This document shows positions 34,726-43,405 of a DNA stretch of 64,000 nt, piece after piece; positions within the stretch are counted from its first letter, which is position 1, and each line of letters starts with the position of its first letter. This stretch comes from Bin5 sp965204525. GTDB lineage: Bacteria; Chloroflexota; Anaerolineae; Caldilineales; Caldilineaceae. The notes beneath the pieces are model-generated. The model worked only from the letters and a program-made list of their open reading frames with translations, searched no databases and was not told the DNA's origin. The stretch spans positions 2,232,001-2,296,000 of the forward strand of contig OZ241994.1 in NCBI GenBank assembly GCA_965204525.1, read 5' to 3'. Made by a program: the position numbers and the translations under genes.

Positions 34726-35688
34726 TCAATCGTAGCGTACGCGCGGGTCCACGAAGCCATAGGCGATATCAGAGGCCAGGTTCGCGAGCATTACGATGAC
34801 GGCAGAAGTCAGTGTCACCGCCATGATCACGGGGTAGTCGCGGGCCAGGAGGGCCGTATAGCCCAGGCGGCCCATCCCCGGCCACGAGAAGAGCTGCTCA
34901 AGGATAAACGATCCGCCCAACAAGCTGGGCAGGCTGAGGCCCACGAGGGTGACCACGGGCAGGAGCGCGTTTCGGAACACGTGGCGTATGATGACCCACC
35001 GTTCCGGCAGCCCCTTGCTGCGAGCCGTGGTCACGTAGTCGGCGCCCAAGGCATCCAGCACACTCGCCCGGGTGTAGCGCATGTAGCCGGCCAGACTCAG
35101 AATCACGTTGGCGAGGACCGGCAGAACCATGTGGTGCAGCAGGTCCAGGTTGAAGCCTGTTGACTGGCCCGGGGTCCACATACCGGCCAGGGGGAACCAG
35201 TCCAGCTTGACCGAAAGGAAATACATAAGCAGAATCGCGACGAAAAAGTTTGGCACCGAGATACCGAAGAAGGCAAAAAACGACAGCGCGTGGTCCAGAT
35301 TGGAGTACTGCTTAAGGCCCGAGACGAGGCCCAGCGCCACGCCGATCAGGATGGCCAGCAGGAGGGAGGTGGCCTGCAGCAAGAGGGTGGCCGGCAGGGT
35401 TTGAGCGATTCTCTCCGCCACCGAGTGGCCATCCACCTGGGAGTAGCCGAGGTTTCCCCGCAGCAACTCTCTCAGCCATATCAGGTAGCGGACGTGGATG
35501 GGCTTGTTCAAACCCAGGCGCTCCCGCATCGCTTCCCGGTCGACCTGTGAGGAGGTGGGCTCCAATGGGTCGATCATCGCCGTTACCGGATCACCGGGAG
35601 CCAGGTTATACATCACGAAGACCAAGATCGTAACGCCCAGGACCATCATAGGCGTCACCAAAAGACGACGCAGGATGTATTCAGTCAT
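34726..35688 (-). CDS. ABC transporter permease, DppB/OppB type
   Basis: 320-residue permease beginning 'MTEYILRRLLVTPMMVL' at the ATG 35688, the standard DppB N terminus; the frame is open to 35784 but upstream residues lack homology. 'LAPGDPV', 'RYLIWLRELLRGNLGYS' and the coupling loop 'ARSKGLPERWVIIRHVFRNALLPV' are family features. Six helices. It lies between the solute-binding protein and DppC genes and forms the heterodimeric channel with the latter. Confidence 0.88.
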   Translation of the reverse strand: MTEYILRRLLVTPMMVLGVTILVFVMYNLAPGDPVTAMIDPLEPTSSQVDREAMRERLGLNKPIHVRYLIWLRELLRGNLGYSQVDGHSVAERIAQTLPATLLLQATSLLLAILIGVALGLVSGLKQYSNLDHALSFFAFFGISVPNFFVAILLMYFLSVKLDWFPLAGMWTPGQSTGFNLDLLHHMVLPVLANVILSLAGYMRYTRASVLDALGADYVTTARSKGLPERWVIIRHVFRNALLPVVTLVGLSLPSLLGGSFILEQLFSWPGMGRLGYTALLARDYPVIMAVTLTSAVIVMLANLASDIAYGFVDPRVRYD

Positions 35689-35808
35689 AACCCAGTGTCT
35701 GTTCCCTGGCCAGGTGCGTGTACGCCCCGGTGGCGCCTGCGACACTGAAAGGGCTGGGCACTGCCGCCCAGCCCCCTCTTTCACCCGCCACTGCGAGGGC
35801 AGACAAAC

Positions 35809-37524
35809 CTAGGTCTGTTTCAGCCAGATCTTCTCGTGGGGGACGCGGACCGATTTTGCGTAGTCTGTGCCGGGATAGATGGCCTGGACTCGCGTATTGA
35901 AGATAAGCCTGCCTACCCCTCGGAAGAACGGCGCTCCGTTCAGGTTTTGGTCGACCAGCAACGCTACTTGCTTCATCAGTTCTACACGCTTGTCGAGGTC
36001 TTTCTCCTGCATGGCGGCTGCATAAACCTCGTCCAACTCCGGGTTACAGTAATTGTTCCAGTTAATCCCGCCCGCGTCAGGTGTACCTCCACATTTGACA
36101 ATACGCCAGAAGTGACCCAGGGCAGTGGAGCACCCCTGGACATTGCTGTAGATGTCAAAGTCCAGGTTGTCGAATACCTCTGGGACGAAGGCGGACGGGT
36201 GGAACACCTTAAACTTCAACTTCAGCCCCATGTTGGCCGCCAGCGCCTGGAAGGTTTCTTCGCCCACCGTGGGCTCGCCTTCCACGGAGAACTCCAGTTC
36301 GCGGTCAAAGTCCCAGTTGATCTCTTCCAGAATGGCCTGGGCCTTGTCCGGATCGAACGAGTAGTCTGTCAGCCCTTCAGGCGGCTGGTTCAGGGTGCCC
36401 ACGCCGATGTGACTGAACACGTAGTTATCGCGTACGGCCAGACCGCCGGTCGTCACGGCGAGATACTCATCAATGTCTATGCCATACAGGAGCGCCTGGT
36501 GCAGTTGATGGTAGGTATCCGGGAAGCGGTTGATGTTGATGTAATACGCCCAATAACATGGGGTCGGAAAAGTCGCACTTGCAAGATGATCCATCGCTTG
36601 CAAGCGCTGGAAGCTGGCCAGGTCTGGAGTGAAACCGACGTCAAGCTCTCCCTTCTCCAAGGCGGCAACCGCAGTGTTGCCATCGAGGAAGCGGAAGATG
36701 ATTCCGTCCAGAAGGGGCTTCCCTCCCCAGTAGTCGTCGTTGCGCTCCATCGCCAGGAACTGGTCGGGAACCAACTGGGTGCATTTGAAGGGTCCGGTCC
36801 CGATGGGCATGCCCGCAAAAGGCTCGTGGTCGACAACCTTATCGAGCGGGACGTCCTCGAACACGTGCTTGGGCGTGATGTCCATGCGGGTGTTAGGGCT
36901 GGAAATGAAATCAAAGTCGGTTTCTTCCAGCTCGAGGCGAACGGTATATTCGTCAATCTTTTGGGCGCCGGTGAGATCCTCCATTGTCCCACCGTTTTCC
37001 CCCAGGTTCATGGCCCCCTTGATCTGCGGCAGCCCGCCGCTCTGGCGTGCAACATCTCTGTGGGTGGCTGCGAACCAGCTCCACATGACGTCGTCGGCAG
37101 TGAAGGGCCGGCCATCGTGCCATTTGACGTTCTGGCGCAGGTGGAACACCCATACCCGATCCGGCTCCTCAACGTCCACCTTCTCGGCCAGCTCCGGTGT
37201 GATCTTGAACTCTTTCGTTTGGGGCGTCAGGCCGTCGCCCCACTCCTGACCGCGGACAAGAGCCTGTACCACCGGTGAGAACACTCTATAGTGTGAGGTG
37301 CCCCGAACCTTCCAGGGTGTGAAGTTCGTGAAGCTCAATGCCCCAGGCGCGATCGTCAAGGTCCCGCCGCTCACGGGACCGGCGGCTTCCATGGATTCGG
37401 GTTGCTGGGCCGACTCCGGGGCCGCGCCCTGTGGGGCTGGGATACACGCAGCAGCAGCAATGCCAGCTGCGCCCAGGCCAGCCGCCCGCAGAAAATCACG
37501 TCTACTCACTTCTTTACGGGTCAT
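35809..37524 (-). CDS. Family 5 extracellular solute-binding protein (Tat lipoprotein)
   Basis: 571-residue receptor of an oligopeptide/opine-type ABC importer. The leader has the twin-Arg motif 'SRRDFLRAAG' and a lipobox-like 'AAAC', so it is likely exported folded by Tat and lipid-anchored. SBP_bac_5 hallmarks include 'VWVFHLRQNVKWHDGRPFTADDV' (in parts) and 'IGTGPFKC'. Such receptors also bind oligosaccharides and sugar-acid conjugates. AGGAGAGG precedes the ATG. First gene of a minus-strand operon with two permeases, a sialidase-like gene and a DapA-like gene. Confidence 0.88.
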   Translation of the reverse strand: MTRKEVSRRDFLRAAGLGAAGIAAAACIPAPQGAAPESAQQPESMEAAGPVSGGTLTIAPGALSFTNFTPWKVRGTSHYRVFSPVVQALVRGQEWGDGLTPQTKEFKITPELAEKVDVEEPDRVWVFHLRQNVKWHDGRPFTADDVMWSWFAATHRDVARQSGGLPQIKGAMNLGENGGTMEDLTGAQKIDEYTVRLELEETDFDFISSPNTRMDITPKHVFEDVPLDKVVDHEPFAGMPIGTGPFKCTQLVPDQFLAMERNDDYWGGKPLLDGIIFRFLDGNTAVAALEKGELDVGFTPDLASFQRLQAMDHLASATFPTPCYWAYYININRFPDTYHQLHQALLYGIDIDEYLAVTTGGLAVRDNYVFSHIGVGTLNQPPEGLTDYSFDPDKAQAILEEINWDFDRELEFSVEGEPTVGEETFQALAANMGLKLKFKVFHPSAFVPEVFDNLDFDIYSNVQGCSTALGHFWRIVKCGGTPDAGGINWNNYCNPELDEVYAAAMQEKDLDKRVELMKQVALLVDQNLNGAPFFRGVGRLIFNTRVQAIYPGTDYAKSVRVPHEKIWLKQT

Positions 37525-37620
37525 GGTTCCTCTCCTGATGTAGGTATTCAGTCGCGTAGACAGTTCGGACTCAACGTAAGAGCAAGCCGTGTGGACGGGG
37601 ATGCATCCAAGACAGTATAT

Positions 37621-37649
37621 AATATATATAGGAATTCAGCCCTTGTCAA
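37621..37649 (-). promoter_or_regulatory. Promoter of the first transporter operon
   Basis: On the minus strand TTGACA (37644-37649), a 17-base spacer and TATATT (37621-37626), in an unusually AT-rich island (TATATAATATATATA-like) about 100 bases before the solute-binding protein start. Confidence 0.72.
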
Positions 37650-38052
37650 CTCAGGAAATTCAGCTGGGTGCAGCTCAGATTCTTGGGGGATATGTATAGC
37701 CTGTGCAGGCTTGGGTCCGGCAAACGGACTTGGCGCGCTTTACGCACGGCGAATTGGGATCCACGCTGGACATTGGTCGCAAGCACGACATGGGCAGGCG
37801 AGAAATGGAACTATTTCGACGATGAGGAAGCGCGCGAACGACCCTTACCTAGCGCCGGGGTCGGGCCGTGCGGGCGCGTTTGTGGGCGGTTGGAAAGGAT
37901 AACGGCAGTGGTCGGTGGTGAGTGGACTGCGGGGGGTGGTGGAGCACTCTCGGCTGCTGGCCCAATTCGGGACTTGGGCGTCCGCATTCGGTGGCAGGCG
38001 CACCTGCTGGAAAGGCGGCGTACGGGCGGCCGGGCTGGTGTCAGGGGGGCTT

Positions 38053-38074
38053 GCTGGGGGACCCGTCCCCCAGC
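38053..38074. repeat. Short perfect inverted repeat
   Basis: GCTGGGGGAC (38053-38062) faces GTCCCCCAGC (38065-38074) with a 2-base centre. It lies in the 840-base gene-free gap 37525-38368, which otherwise holds the operon promoter and the larger palindrome next to this one. Confidence 0.6.
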
Positions 38075-38092
38075 ACAAGGGAGGGCCGAGCG

Positions 38093-38160
38093 CCCGCTAG
38101 GGCGACAGCCCCTGGCGGCGCCTGCGCAGCGGCGACGCCAGGGGCTGTCGCCCTAGCGGG
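38093..38160. repeat. 25-bp perfect inverted repeat
   Basis: A 25-base arm at 38093-38117 starting CCCGCTAGGGCGACAGCC is exactly complementary to 38136-38160; the loop is 18 bases and itself contains GCGC/GCGC. No T-run follows. Much longer and more perfect than a terminator; a REP/MITE-like dispersed palindrome is the most likely reading. Confidence 0.75.
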
Positions 38161-38368
38161 GAAGGGTGCGGAGGCACGCCTTCGCGGGCCGGAGCGGCCG
38201 GAGGGCGTACGCGCCCGCAGGCGTCCCTGAACGAGGCGAGAGAAGCCTCCTCTTATGCCTCACATTGAATCATGAACAGGCCATGGCCTCGTCGTTACCA
38301 CAGTTGTCAGAGTAACTTGCCCCTGTTCTGGGACGCACACAAATCAGGTCCGGCAACGAGAAGGCGTG

Positions 38369-39448
38369 TCACGAACGCTTTACCGTGATGAAAGTGCCGA
38401 GGAGCTCAGCCTGCCAGCTATCGTTGGGGTCAGTGCGGCCATAAGCGGCCAGCAGCGTGTCCGGCGCAACCTCCGCGACCGCGTCGTAATACGAGCAATC
38501 GGTATGCTGTGGACCCTGACGCAGGCAGAAGTGGCCGATCCAGGTGTGCCCCATGTCCAAGCTGAAGGCGAGCCAATCGCCTGGCCGGCCATAGCTCACG
38601 ACAAGCACGCCGTTGGACATCAGGCAGGATGTGGGGAAGACGCCGCGGTCCGCAATGGGGTCGGCATGGCTCCAGGTCTTGCCTTCATCGTTCGACCGGC
38701 TCATGTACAAGGGCCAATGCTTTCCGTCAGACGTACCACCGCTGCGCATGAAGCAAAGTATCTCCCCATTGGGCAGTGTCTGCAGAGAGGGCTCGCCAAA
38801 GCCATCCAGCCGGCGTGCGTCTCCTGGCGTCAGGTCAAAAGCTACCGTTGAAACATAGTGCCAGGTCCTGCCGCGATCGGTAGAGCGTACCACGAAAGAG
38901 CGTTCCTTGGGCTGCCTATCGCTGGCAAACTTAGCGAGCGCGCCAGCCAGCAGGCTGCCATCGCGCAGCGCCACAATGGAGTGGTCCACGTAGCGTGGTC
39001 TGCCGGGCTTGTTTATCTCCGGCGCGAGTGTGGGAACACCGATCAATTGCACCGTCTCTCTCTGGTAGGTATACCCGTTATCCATTGAGCGGTCCAGAAC
39101 CGTCTCGTACACACCTTCCTGATCGGTATCTGTCAAGAAATGAGAATGTACCTGGATCAACTCACCATCGGGAAACTGGTATGCACACCATGTAGGCCAG
39201 ACGGGCGCGTCGAGCCACGTATGTCCGCCATCTCTAGAGCGTCTGGAGGTGAAGCCGCCAGATTCCTCTGGAAAAGCAGCCAGCACGAGTTCACCATCTA
39301 CGAGTTTGAACAGGTATGCACAGGCGCAGTGCGTTCTCTGTTGCGGAATGATGGTCTGTGTCTCACCAACCTGGATCTCCAGCTCTCCAAGCTGATAGTA
39401 ACCTCTACAGATATCTTCGTGTGATCTCTCTTCTGTCATGTCAGCCAT
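38369..39448 (-). CDS. Sialidase-like propeller protein, paralog 2
   Basis: 359 residues, strongly similar to the protein at 32548-33642 along its whole length: both share 'LEIQVGETQTIIP', 'CACAY', 'RSTDRGRTWHY', 'SRSNDEGKTWSHADPIADRGV' and 'LTLLAAYGRTD'-like ends. No signal peptide. ATG at 39448, where homology with paralog 1 begins; the frame is open to 39544. It lies downstream of the third GH-like propeller gene on the same strand. Confidence 0.75.
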   Translation of the reverse strand: MADMTEERSHEDICRGYYQLGELEIQVGETQTIIPQQRTHCACAYLFKLVDGELVLAAFPEESGGFTSRRSRDGGHTWLDAPVWPTWCAYQFPDGELIQVHSHFLTDTDQEGVYETVLDRSMDNGYTYQRETVQLIGVPTLAPEINKPGRPRYVDHSIVALRDGSLLAGALAKFASDRQPKERSFVVRSTDRGRTWHYVSTVAFDLTPGDARRLDGFGEPSLQTLPNGEILCFMRSGGTSDGKHWPLYMSRSNDEGKTWSHADPIADRGVFPTSCLMSNGVLVVSYGRPGDWLAFSLDMGHTWIGHFCLRQGPQHTDCSYYDAVAEVAPDTLLAAYGRTDPNDSWQAELLGTFITVKRS

Positions 39449-39659
39449 TTCCTTGTCACTCCTTCCACCCTGTGCGGATGATTTGGATAGGGCCTTTGCC
39501 AGATGGCATGCGTAGTTGTCATATGGTATTCCACCCTCTTGCAACGGACGCTAAGAATCAGATTTGCGTGGCTGGCGTTCGGAAGATCCAGCGTATCCCG
39601 GCGCGATTGACTGCTGATGGGAAGAAAGAAGTCTGGTCGGGAGATCGTCCCTATTCTTC

Positions 39660-41213
39660 CTATTCGCTGAAGCGGAATGAAAACAGATCGGCATCCTTGA
39701 GTACAAAGCGCAAGCGCACCGGTATACCGGCCAGCCGGCTCACGTCGGGTCCATCTGCCCAACGTACGACCCGCGCCAGATCGTCCCCCAGCACTTCGAC
39801 ACAGTCGTCGAGCGTAAAGCCTGCGATGGGCGCGTCCATCTGATCGCGCAAAATTTCAACGCGGATGCTGCCAGCGGCCGATGCGGAGAAGTTGAGCATC
39901 AGTTGCCAGCCGGCAAATATGAGCGCTTTCGTGACGACTTCGCCCCCGCTCAGCGGCGCCTGTACGGAGACAAAACCGTCGATGCGCAGCGTGTAGAGTC
40001 GCAAGTTGAGGCTCTCGCCCCGCCAGTAGCCTTCGGTCAGGTAGAGTGAGATCTCGTCGGGGGCCCCGTCAATCGCCGATTTGGTGGTGACAAGGCCCCA
40101 GTTTGGGTAGTTGTCACCGTACGCCCAGTTGTCCTGCGGCCTCAGCCCCGGTCGAATGAAGGATTCCGGCCAGAGATTGAAGGTCTGCCCATCTCGGCTG
40201 GTCATGAACATGCTGTCGGTCAGGGCGCTGCCACGGCGTTCACTCGTGTCGTTTTCAGACTTGGCGTTGGCGCGACGCCGGCGATGCGCCAGCTCGGGAA
40301 GATCTTCTATTGCATCCGACCAGCCGCGGTCGATGTAGCGCGCCGGAAATCCCAGGAAAATGTGCGGGGCGCGAAAGTAAGGGACGATCCCGTTGATGTA
40401 AAGCTCGTCAGTGCGCCCCTCGGTGTAATTGATGTACACCGGGTCGCTCCAGTGGATGAAATCCTGTGAAGTAGCGGTGAGGACGTCGCGTCCATAGCGC
40501 GAGCCGCGAGGCGTGTCTGCGTTGTGGCCGCTTACGATTTTGGCAGAGTACGGTTGCGCGCCTGGTTCGTGGTACAGACTGCGGTGGTAGTCGCGGTATT
40601 CGCCGCGCAGTGTGTCCCAGAACGCCAGGTTGTGCGAATCGAAAAGACCGTGGGTGATGACGGCTTCGTCGCTCATGGGAGTCCAGTGGATGCCATCGGG
40701 TGACGACAACGGGTGGAGCCCGCGCGGGTCGTAACTGACAGTCCAGGCCTTGTATTCTGCGTCCGGGGCAGCACTTGGGTTGGCGTCCTTGAAGGGCGCG
40801 AACTCGCTGACTGGGAAGCGACTTTCCTGCTTGTCAAGAATGATGTTGTTCTGTTTTGAGCCGTTGAATTCGACCAGCCCAAGGTTTGGCTTAGTCCAAT
40901 GGATGCCGTCTGTGCTTTCGGCGTAGCAGACAACGGCTGGGTGAGGTACTTCCTGAGTCGTTGCAGTTGTAACATAGTGGCTGCCGCGGTAATACATGCG
41001 GTAGATGGGGCCGTCCTGGAAGACCGTAAAGTAAAGGCAAGTGTTGCCCTCCCAGGGCATATCAGTGACCAGCACCACTTCGCGTGGGGTAGGTCGATTG
41101 AGACGCCACACCGCGCCGCCGCTCAAACGAGCGATCAGATAGTCATCGATCATCAACTCTAATCGCGAGCCGATATCGATCGGGGTCTTGCCACTGGACT
41201 GACAGGTTGCCAT
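39660..41213 (-). CDS. Beta-propeller glycoside hydrolase-like protein, paralog 3
   Basis: 517-residue homolog of the two plus-strand propeller proteins ('IGSRLELMIDDYLIARLSGG', 'YAESTDGIHWTKPNLGLV', 'SRYGRDVLTATSQDFIHW', C-terminal 'APLSGGEVVTKALIFAG'). No leader. Start assigned at the ATG 41213 because homology begins there; 25 more codons are open upstream (to 41288), and these read 'IQLPGLDEN', a string also found in the phosphoesterase fusion protein at 45520-47607, so they may be a fragment of another gene. Confidence 0.7.
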   Translation of the reverse strand: MATCQSSGKTPIDIGSRLELMIDDYLIARLSGGAVWRLNRPTPREVVLVTDMPWEGNTCLYFTVFQDGPIYRMYYRGSHYVTTATTQEVPHPAVVCYAESTDGIHWTKPNLGLVEFNGSKQNNIILDKQESRFPVSEFAPFKDANPSAAPDAEYKAWTVSYDPRGLHPLSSPDGIHWTPMSDEAVITHGLFDSHNLAFWDTLRGEYRDYHRSLYHEPGAQPYSAKIVSGHNADTPRGSRYGRDVLTATSQDFIHWSDPVYINYTEGRTDELYINGIVPYFRAPHIFLGFPARYIDRGWSDAIEDLPELAHRRRRANAKSENDTSERRGSALTDSMFMTSRDGQTFNLWPESFIRPGLRPQDNWAYGDNYPNWGLVTTKSAIDGAPDEISLYLTEGYWRGESLNLRLYTLRIDGFVSVQAPLSGGEVVTKALIFAGWQLMLNFSASAAGSIRVEILRDQMDAPIAGFTLDDCVEVLGDDLARVVRWADGPDVSRLAGIPVRLRFVLKDADLFSFRFSE

Positions 41214-41289
41214 TTGTGATGCTGTCCCTTCTTCAAATCCGAAGCGGTGGGCTGGGACATTTTCATCAAGGCCGGGCAGCTGAATCACA

Positions 41290-41430
41290 TCATTGACCGG
41301 CGCTCTGAATCAGGGAGACGCCGGCCGGCAGATACTGCCAGCACTCGTCGTTGTTGACTGCATCGTCGGCGGTCACGAGGCCCAGACGCGCCCGCCAGCC
41401 TCCAACCCCGCCGCTGAGCGGCTCAACCAT
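41290..41430 (-). pseudogene. N-terminal remnant of a maleate isomerase/Asp-Glu racemase-like gene
   Basis: A 46-codon frame with a good start (GGGAGTGAGGAAG before the ATG) reads 'WRARLGLVTADDAVNNDECW' and 'YLPAGVSL', matching the start of arylmalonate decarboxylase/maleate isomerase-type proteins, then ends after 'IQSAGQ'. The remaining 200 or so residues are absent, and the sequence passes within 15 bases into the 'QLPGLDEN' fragment. It looks like a deletion scar. Confidence 0.45.
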
Positions 41431-41488
41431 TGCTTCCTCACTCCCTCGTAATCTGAGCCGTGAGTGTTCTGTTTTGAAATCGGTACCG

Positions 41489-42328
41489 TCAATCGATCCC
41501 CAGCAGTTTGAGCGAGTCGCGCTGGAGCATGTCTTCAATGTACGCTTCAGGGATCAGCGAAAGACCGGCTCGGCTGGCCATGCCGGACGCGTCATACAGG
41601 TACTGGACACTGTCATCCACTTTGGCGAACGGATAATCCGAACCGAAGAATATCTTGTGCCCGACATCGTATTCTATCGCCGTAGCCAATGCCTCGTAGA
41701 AGCGCAAGCGACGAAAGCCAAAACCGGACATGTCCCCGTAGACGTTCTTGTGCTTGCGCATGACCATCACGGCATCGGTGTGCCATGGATGACCGATATG
41801 GCAGATCATCTGCCGCAGCTTCGGAAATCGTTGCGCCACTTCGTCAAGAAGTATCGGCTTCGACCAGCGCAACGGCGTGACGGCGAATGTTGTGGTACTC
41901 TGGTGCCAGAAGATGGGGATGTCGAGTTCCTGGGCCTTGCTGTAGAGCGGATCGTAACGCGTGTCGGCCGGGTTGAAATTCTGGTAGGCGCCGCTCAATT
42001 TGAGCGCGCGCAAGCCCAAGTTCCTGATGGCATGCGTCAGTTGCTCGATGCAGGCAGGGTCGTTCGGGTCCACGCTGGCCACGCCTATCAGTTTGTCAGG
42101 GCGCCGGCTGACGTAGTCATGGACGTACTCGTTCGGAACCACCAACCCGGCGGCATTCATCATCATCGCAAAAACTGCTGCGCGATCAACCTTCTGCGCT
42201 ACCTGTTCCCAGTGCTCCTCGGGCGGACAATTCCATTTGTTGGTCTTGCCGTAGCACATCTCGATTTCGGCTATCGCCTTATCGGACCAATGATGCCGCT
42301 GCCAGATGTGGCTGTGGATGTCGATCAT
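41489..42328 (-). CDS. Amidohydrolase-2 family metal-dependent hydrolase/decarboxylase
   Basis: 279-residue TIM-barrel protein of the ACMSD/LigY-like amidohydrolase_2 family. It begins at once with the metal motif HxH in 'MIDIHSHIW'; further ligands are in 'PIFWHQ', 'ICHIGHPW' (His) and 'FFGSDYPFAK' (Asp). Family members hydrolyse or decarboxylate lactones and unsaturated acids. Its ATG overlaps the stop of the upstream reductoisomerase-like gene (TGATG), a sign of coupled translation and of a joint pathway. Confidence 0.82.
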   Translation of the reverse strand: MIDIHSHIWQRHHWSDKAIAEIEMCYGKTNKWNCPPEEHWEQVAQKVDRAAVFAMMMNAAGLVVPNEYVHDYVSRRPDKLIGVASVDPNDPACIEQLTHAIRNLGLRALKLSGAYQNFNPADTRYDPLYSKAQELDIPIFWHQSTTTFAVTPLRWSKPILLDEVAQRFPKLRQMICHIGHPWHTDAVMVMRKHKNVYGDMSGFGFRRLRFYEALATAIEYDVGHKIFFGSDYPFAKVDDSVQYLYDASGMASRAGLSLIPEAYIEDMLQRDSLKLLGID

Positions 42329-43335
42329 CACCAGCCCGTCTTCTCCTTTCGCTCCAGAAACAGCGCTTCCACGTCGCGGATTGGGTGTTCGGCGATCTCG
42401 CGCTTCAACTGATGCAAGACCGGAGTTCCGGCTGTCTGCTCCAGGTTCCAATCGCGCACTAGCTCGCCGCTTTCAATACGCTTCAGCATGGCGCGCATCT
42501 GCTGGCGCACGTGATCATCGACTACCTCACCCGAACGTCGCAGAATCAGATAGGTCGAGGTCGACGAACCGAACTGCGTATCGCCGAGCTTCGACTTGCA
42601 GAGGTATTCGGCAAAAAACTGCAGTTCGTAGAAGGTTTCGCTGTAGGCCGATTCGGCCGAGTAGCCGGCCTCCACCAGCACCTCGTAAGCGGTCAGGAGA
42701 TATTTCATGATCGCCCCCAGGCCGGCCGTCTCGGCGAACAGGTTCACGCCGACCTCTTCGCCGAAGGTACATTCGCAGCTGCCGAAGCGCAGCAAGCCCA
42801 TACCTTTGGCCAAAGACATCGCGATCTGCCGTGCCTGGCCCGAGTAATCCTGATGCACACCAAAGTGCCCGAAGACGCCCTCGCCGCGCACATACCGTTC
42901 GCGCAACACTTCTCCCAACGACGCGGGTACGCTCAGGACAATGTCGATGTTCGCCGGCGGCGTGAAAAGGCCGAAATGCATCGCATAGCCGCTGGCAAAA
43001 TCCAAGACTTGGCCTTCTCTCAGGTGTGGCTCGATCTCGGCATGGTAGATCGACATCTGCAACTCATCTGGGACCAGCATGAGAAGAATATCCGCCCGCT
43101 TCACCGCTTGCGCAATCGGGACGACTTCGAAACCGTCGTCCCGCGCCGTATCGGCGTAGCGATCTTCCTGATTTCCGACAATGACCTCGAGGCCGGCGTC
43201 GCGCAAGTTCTGCGCCTGGGCGTGACCCTGGCTGCCGTATCCAATCGAAGCGATCAGTCTGTTCTGAATGGTGCTGAGATCCGCGTCCTCTTCGAGATAT
43301 AGTCGATCTCTTCTGGCTGGATTCTCTTTCGTCAT
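42328..43335 (-). CDS. Divergent ketol-acid reductoisomerase-like protein, copy 1
   Basis: 335-residue class I KARI (IlvC)-like enzyme: Rossmann domain with 'GYGSQGHAQAQNLRDAG' and all-helical knotted C-terminal domain. It departs from IlvC at functional sites. The first Mg ligand Asp is Asn198 ('GVNLFAE'); Glu202, Glu233 and Glu237 remain; FAHG is FASG (Ser115). The cofactor loop 'GNQEDRYADTA' has acidic residues where NADPH enzymes have Ser/Arg. Start at 43335 by homology. Followed by a coupled amidohydrolase gene, so a catabolic isomeroreductase is inferred. Confidence 0.8.
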   Translation of the reverse strand: MTKENPARRDRLYLEEDADLSTIQNRLIASIGYGSQGHAQAQNLRDAGLEVIVGNQEDRYADTARDDGFEVVPIAQAVKRADILLMLVPDELQMSIYHAEIEPHLREGQVLDFASGYAMHFGLFTPPANIDIVLSVPASLGEVLRERYVRGEGVFGHFGVHQDYSGQARQIAMSLAKGMGLLRFGSCECTFGEEVGVNLFAETAGLGAIMKYLLTAYEVLVEAGYSAESAYSETFYELQFFAEYLCKSKLGDTQFGSSTSTYLILRRSGEVVDDHVRQQMRAMLKRIESGELVRDWNLEQTAGTPVLHQLKREIAEHPIRDVEALFLERKEKTGW

Positions 43336-43405
43336 GTCTGCTCTCCTTACTATGCAAAGCTGACAGGAATGATGATCATAGTCGTACCGATGGTACGACA
43401 AATTG

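Noticed and set aside
35836..37278. 480-codon open frame on the plus strand
   Set aside because: Antisense to the solute-binding protein gene, which has a leader, domain motifs and a promoter; the antisense product has no recognisable motif.
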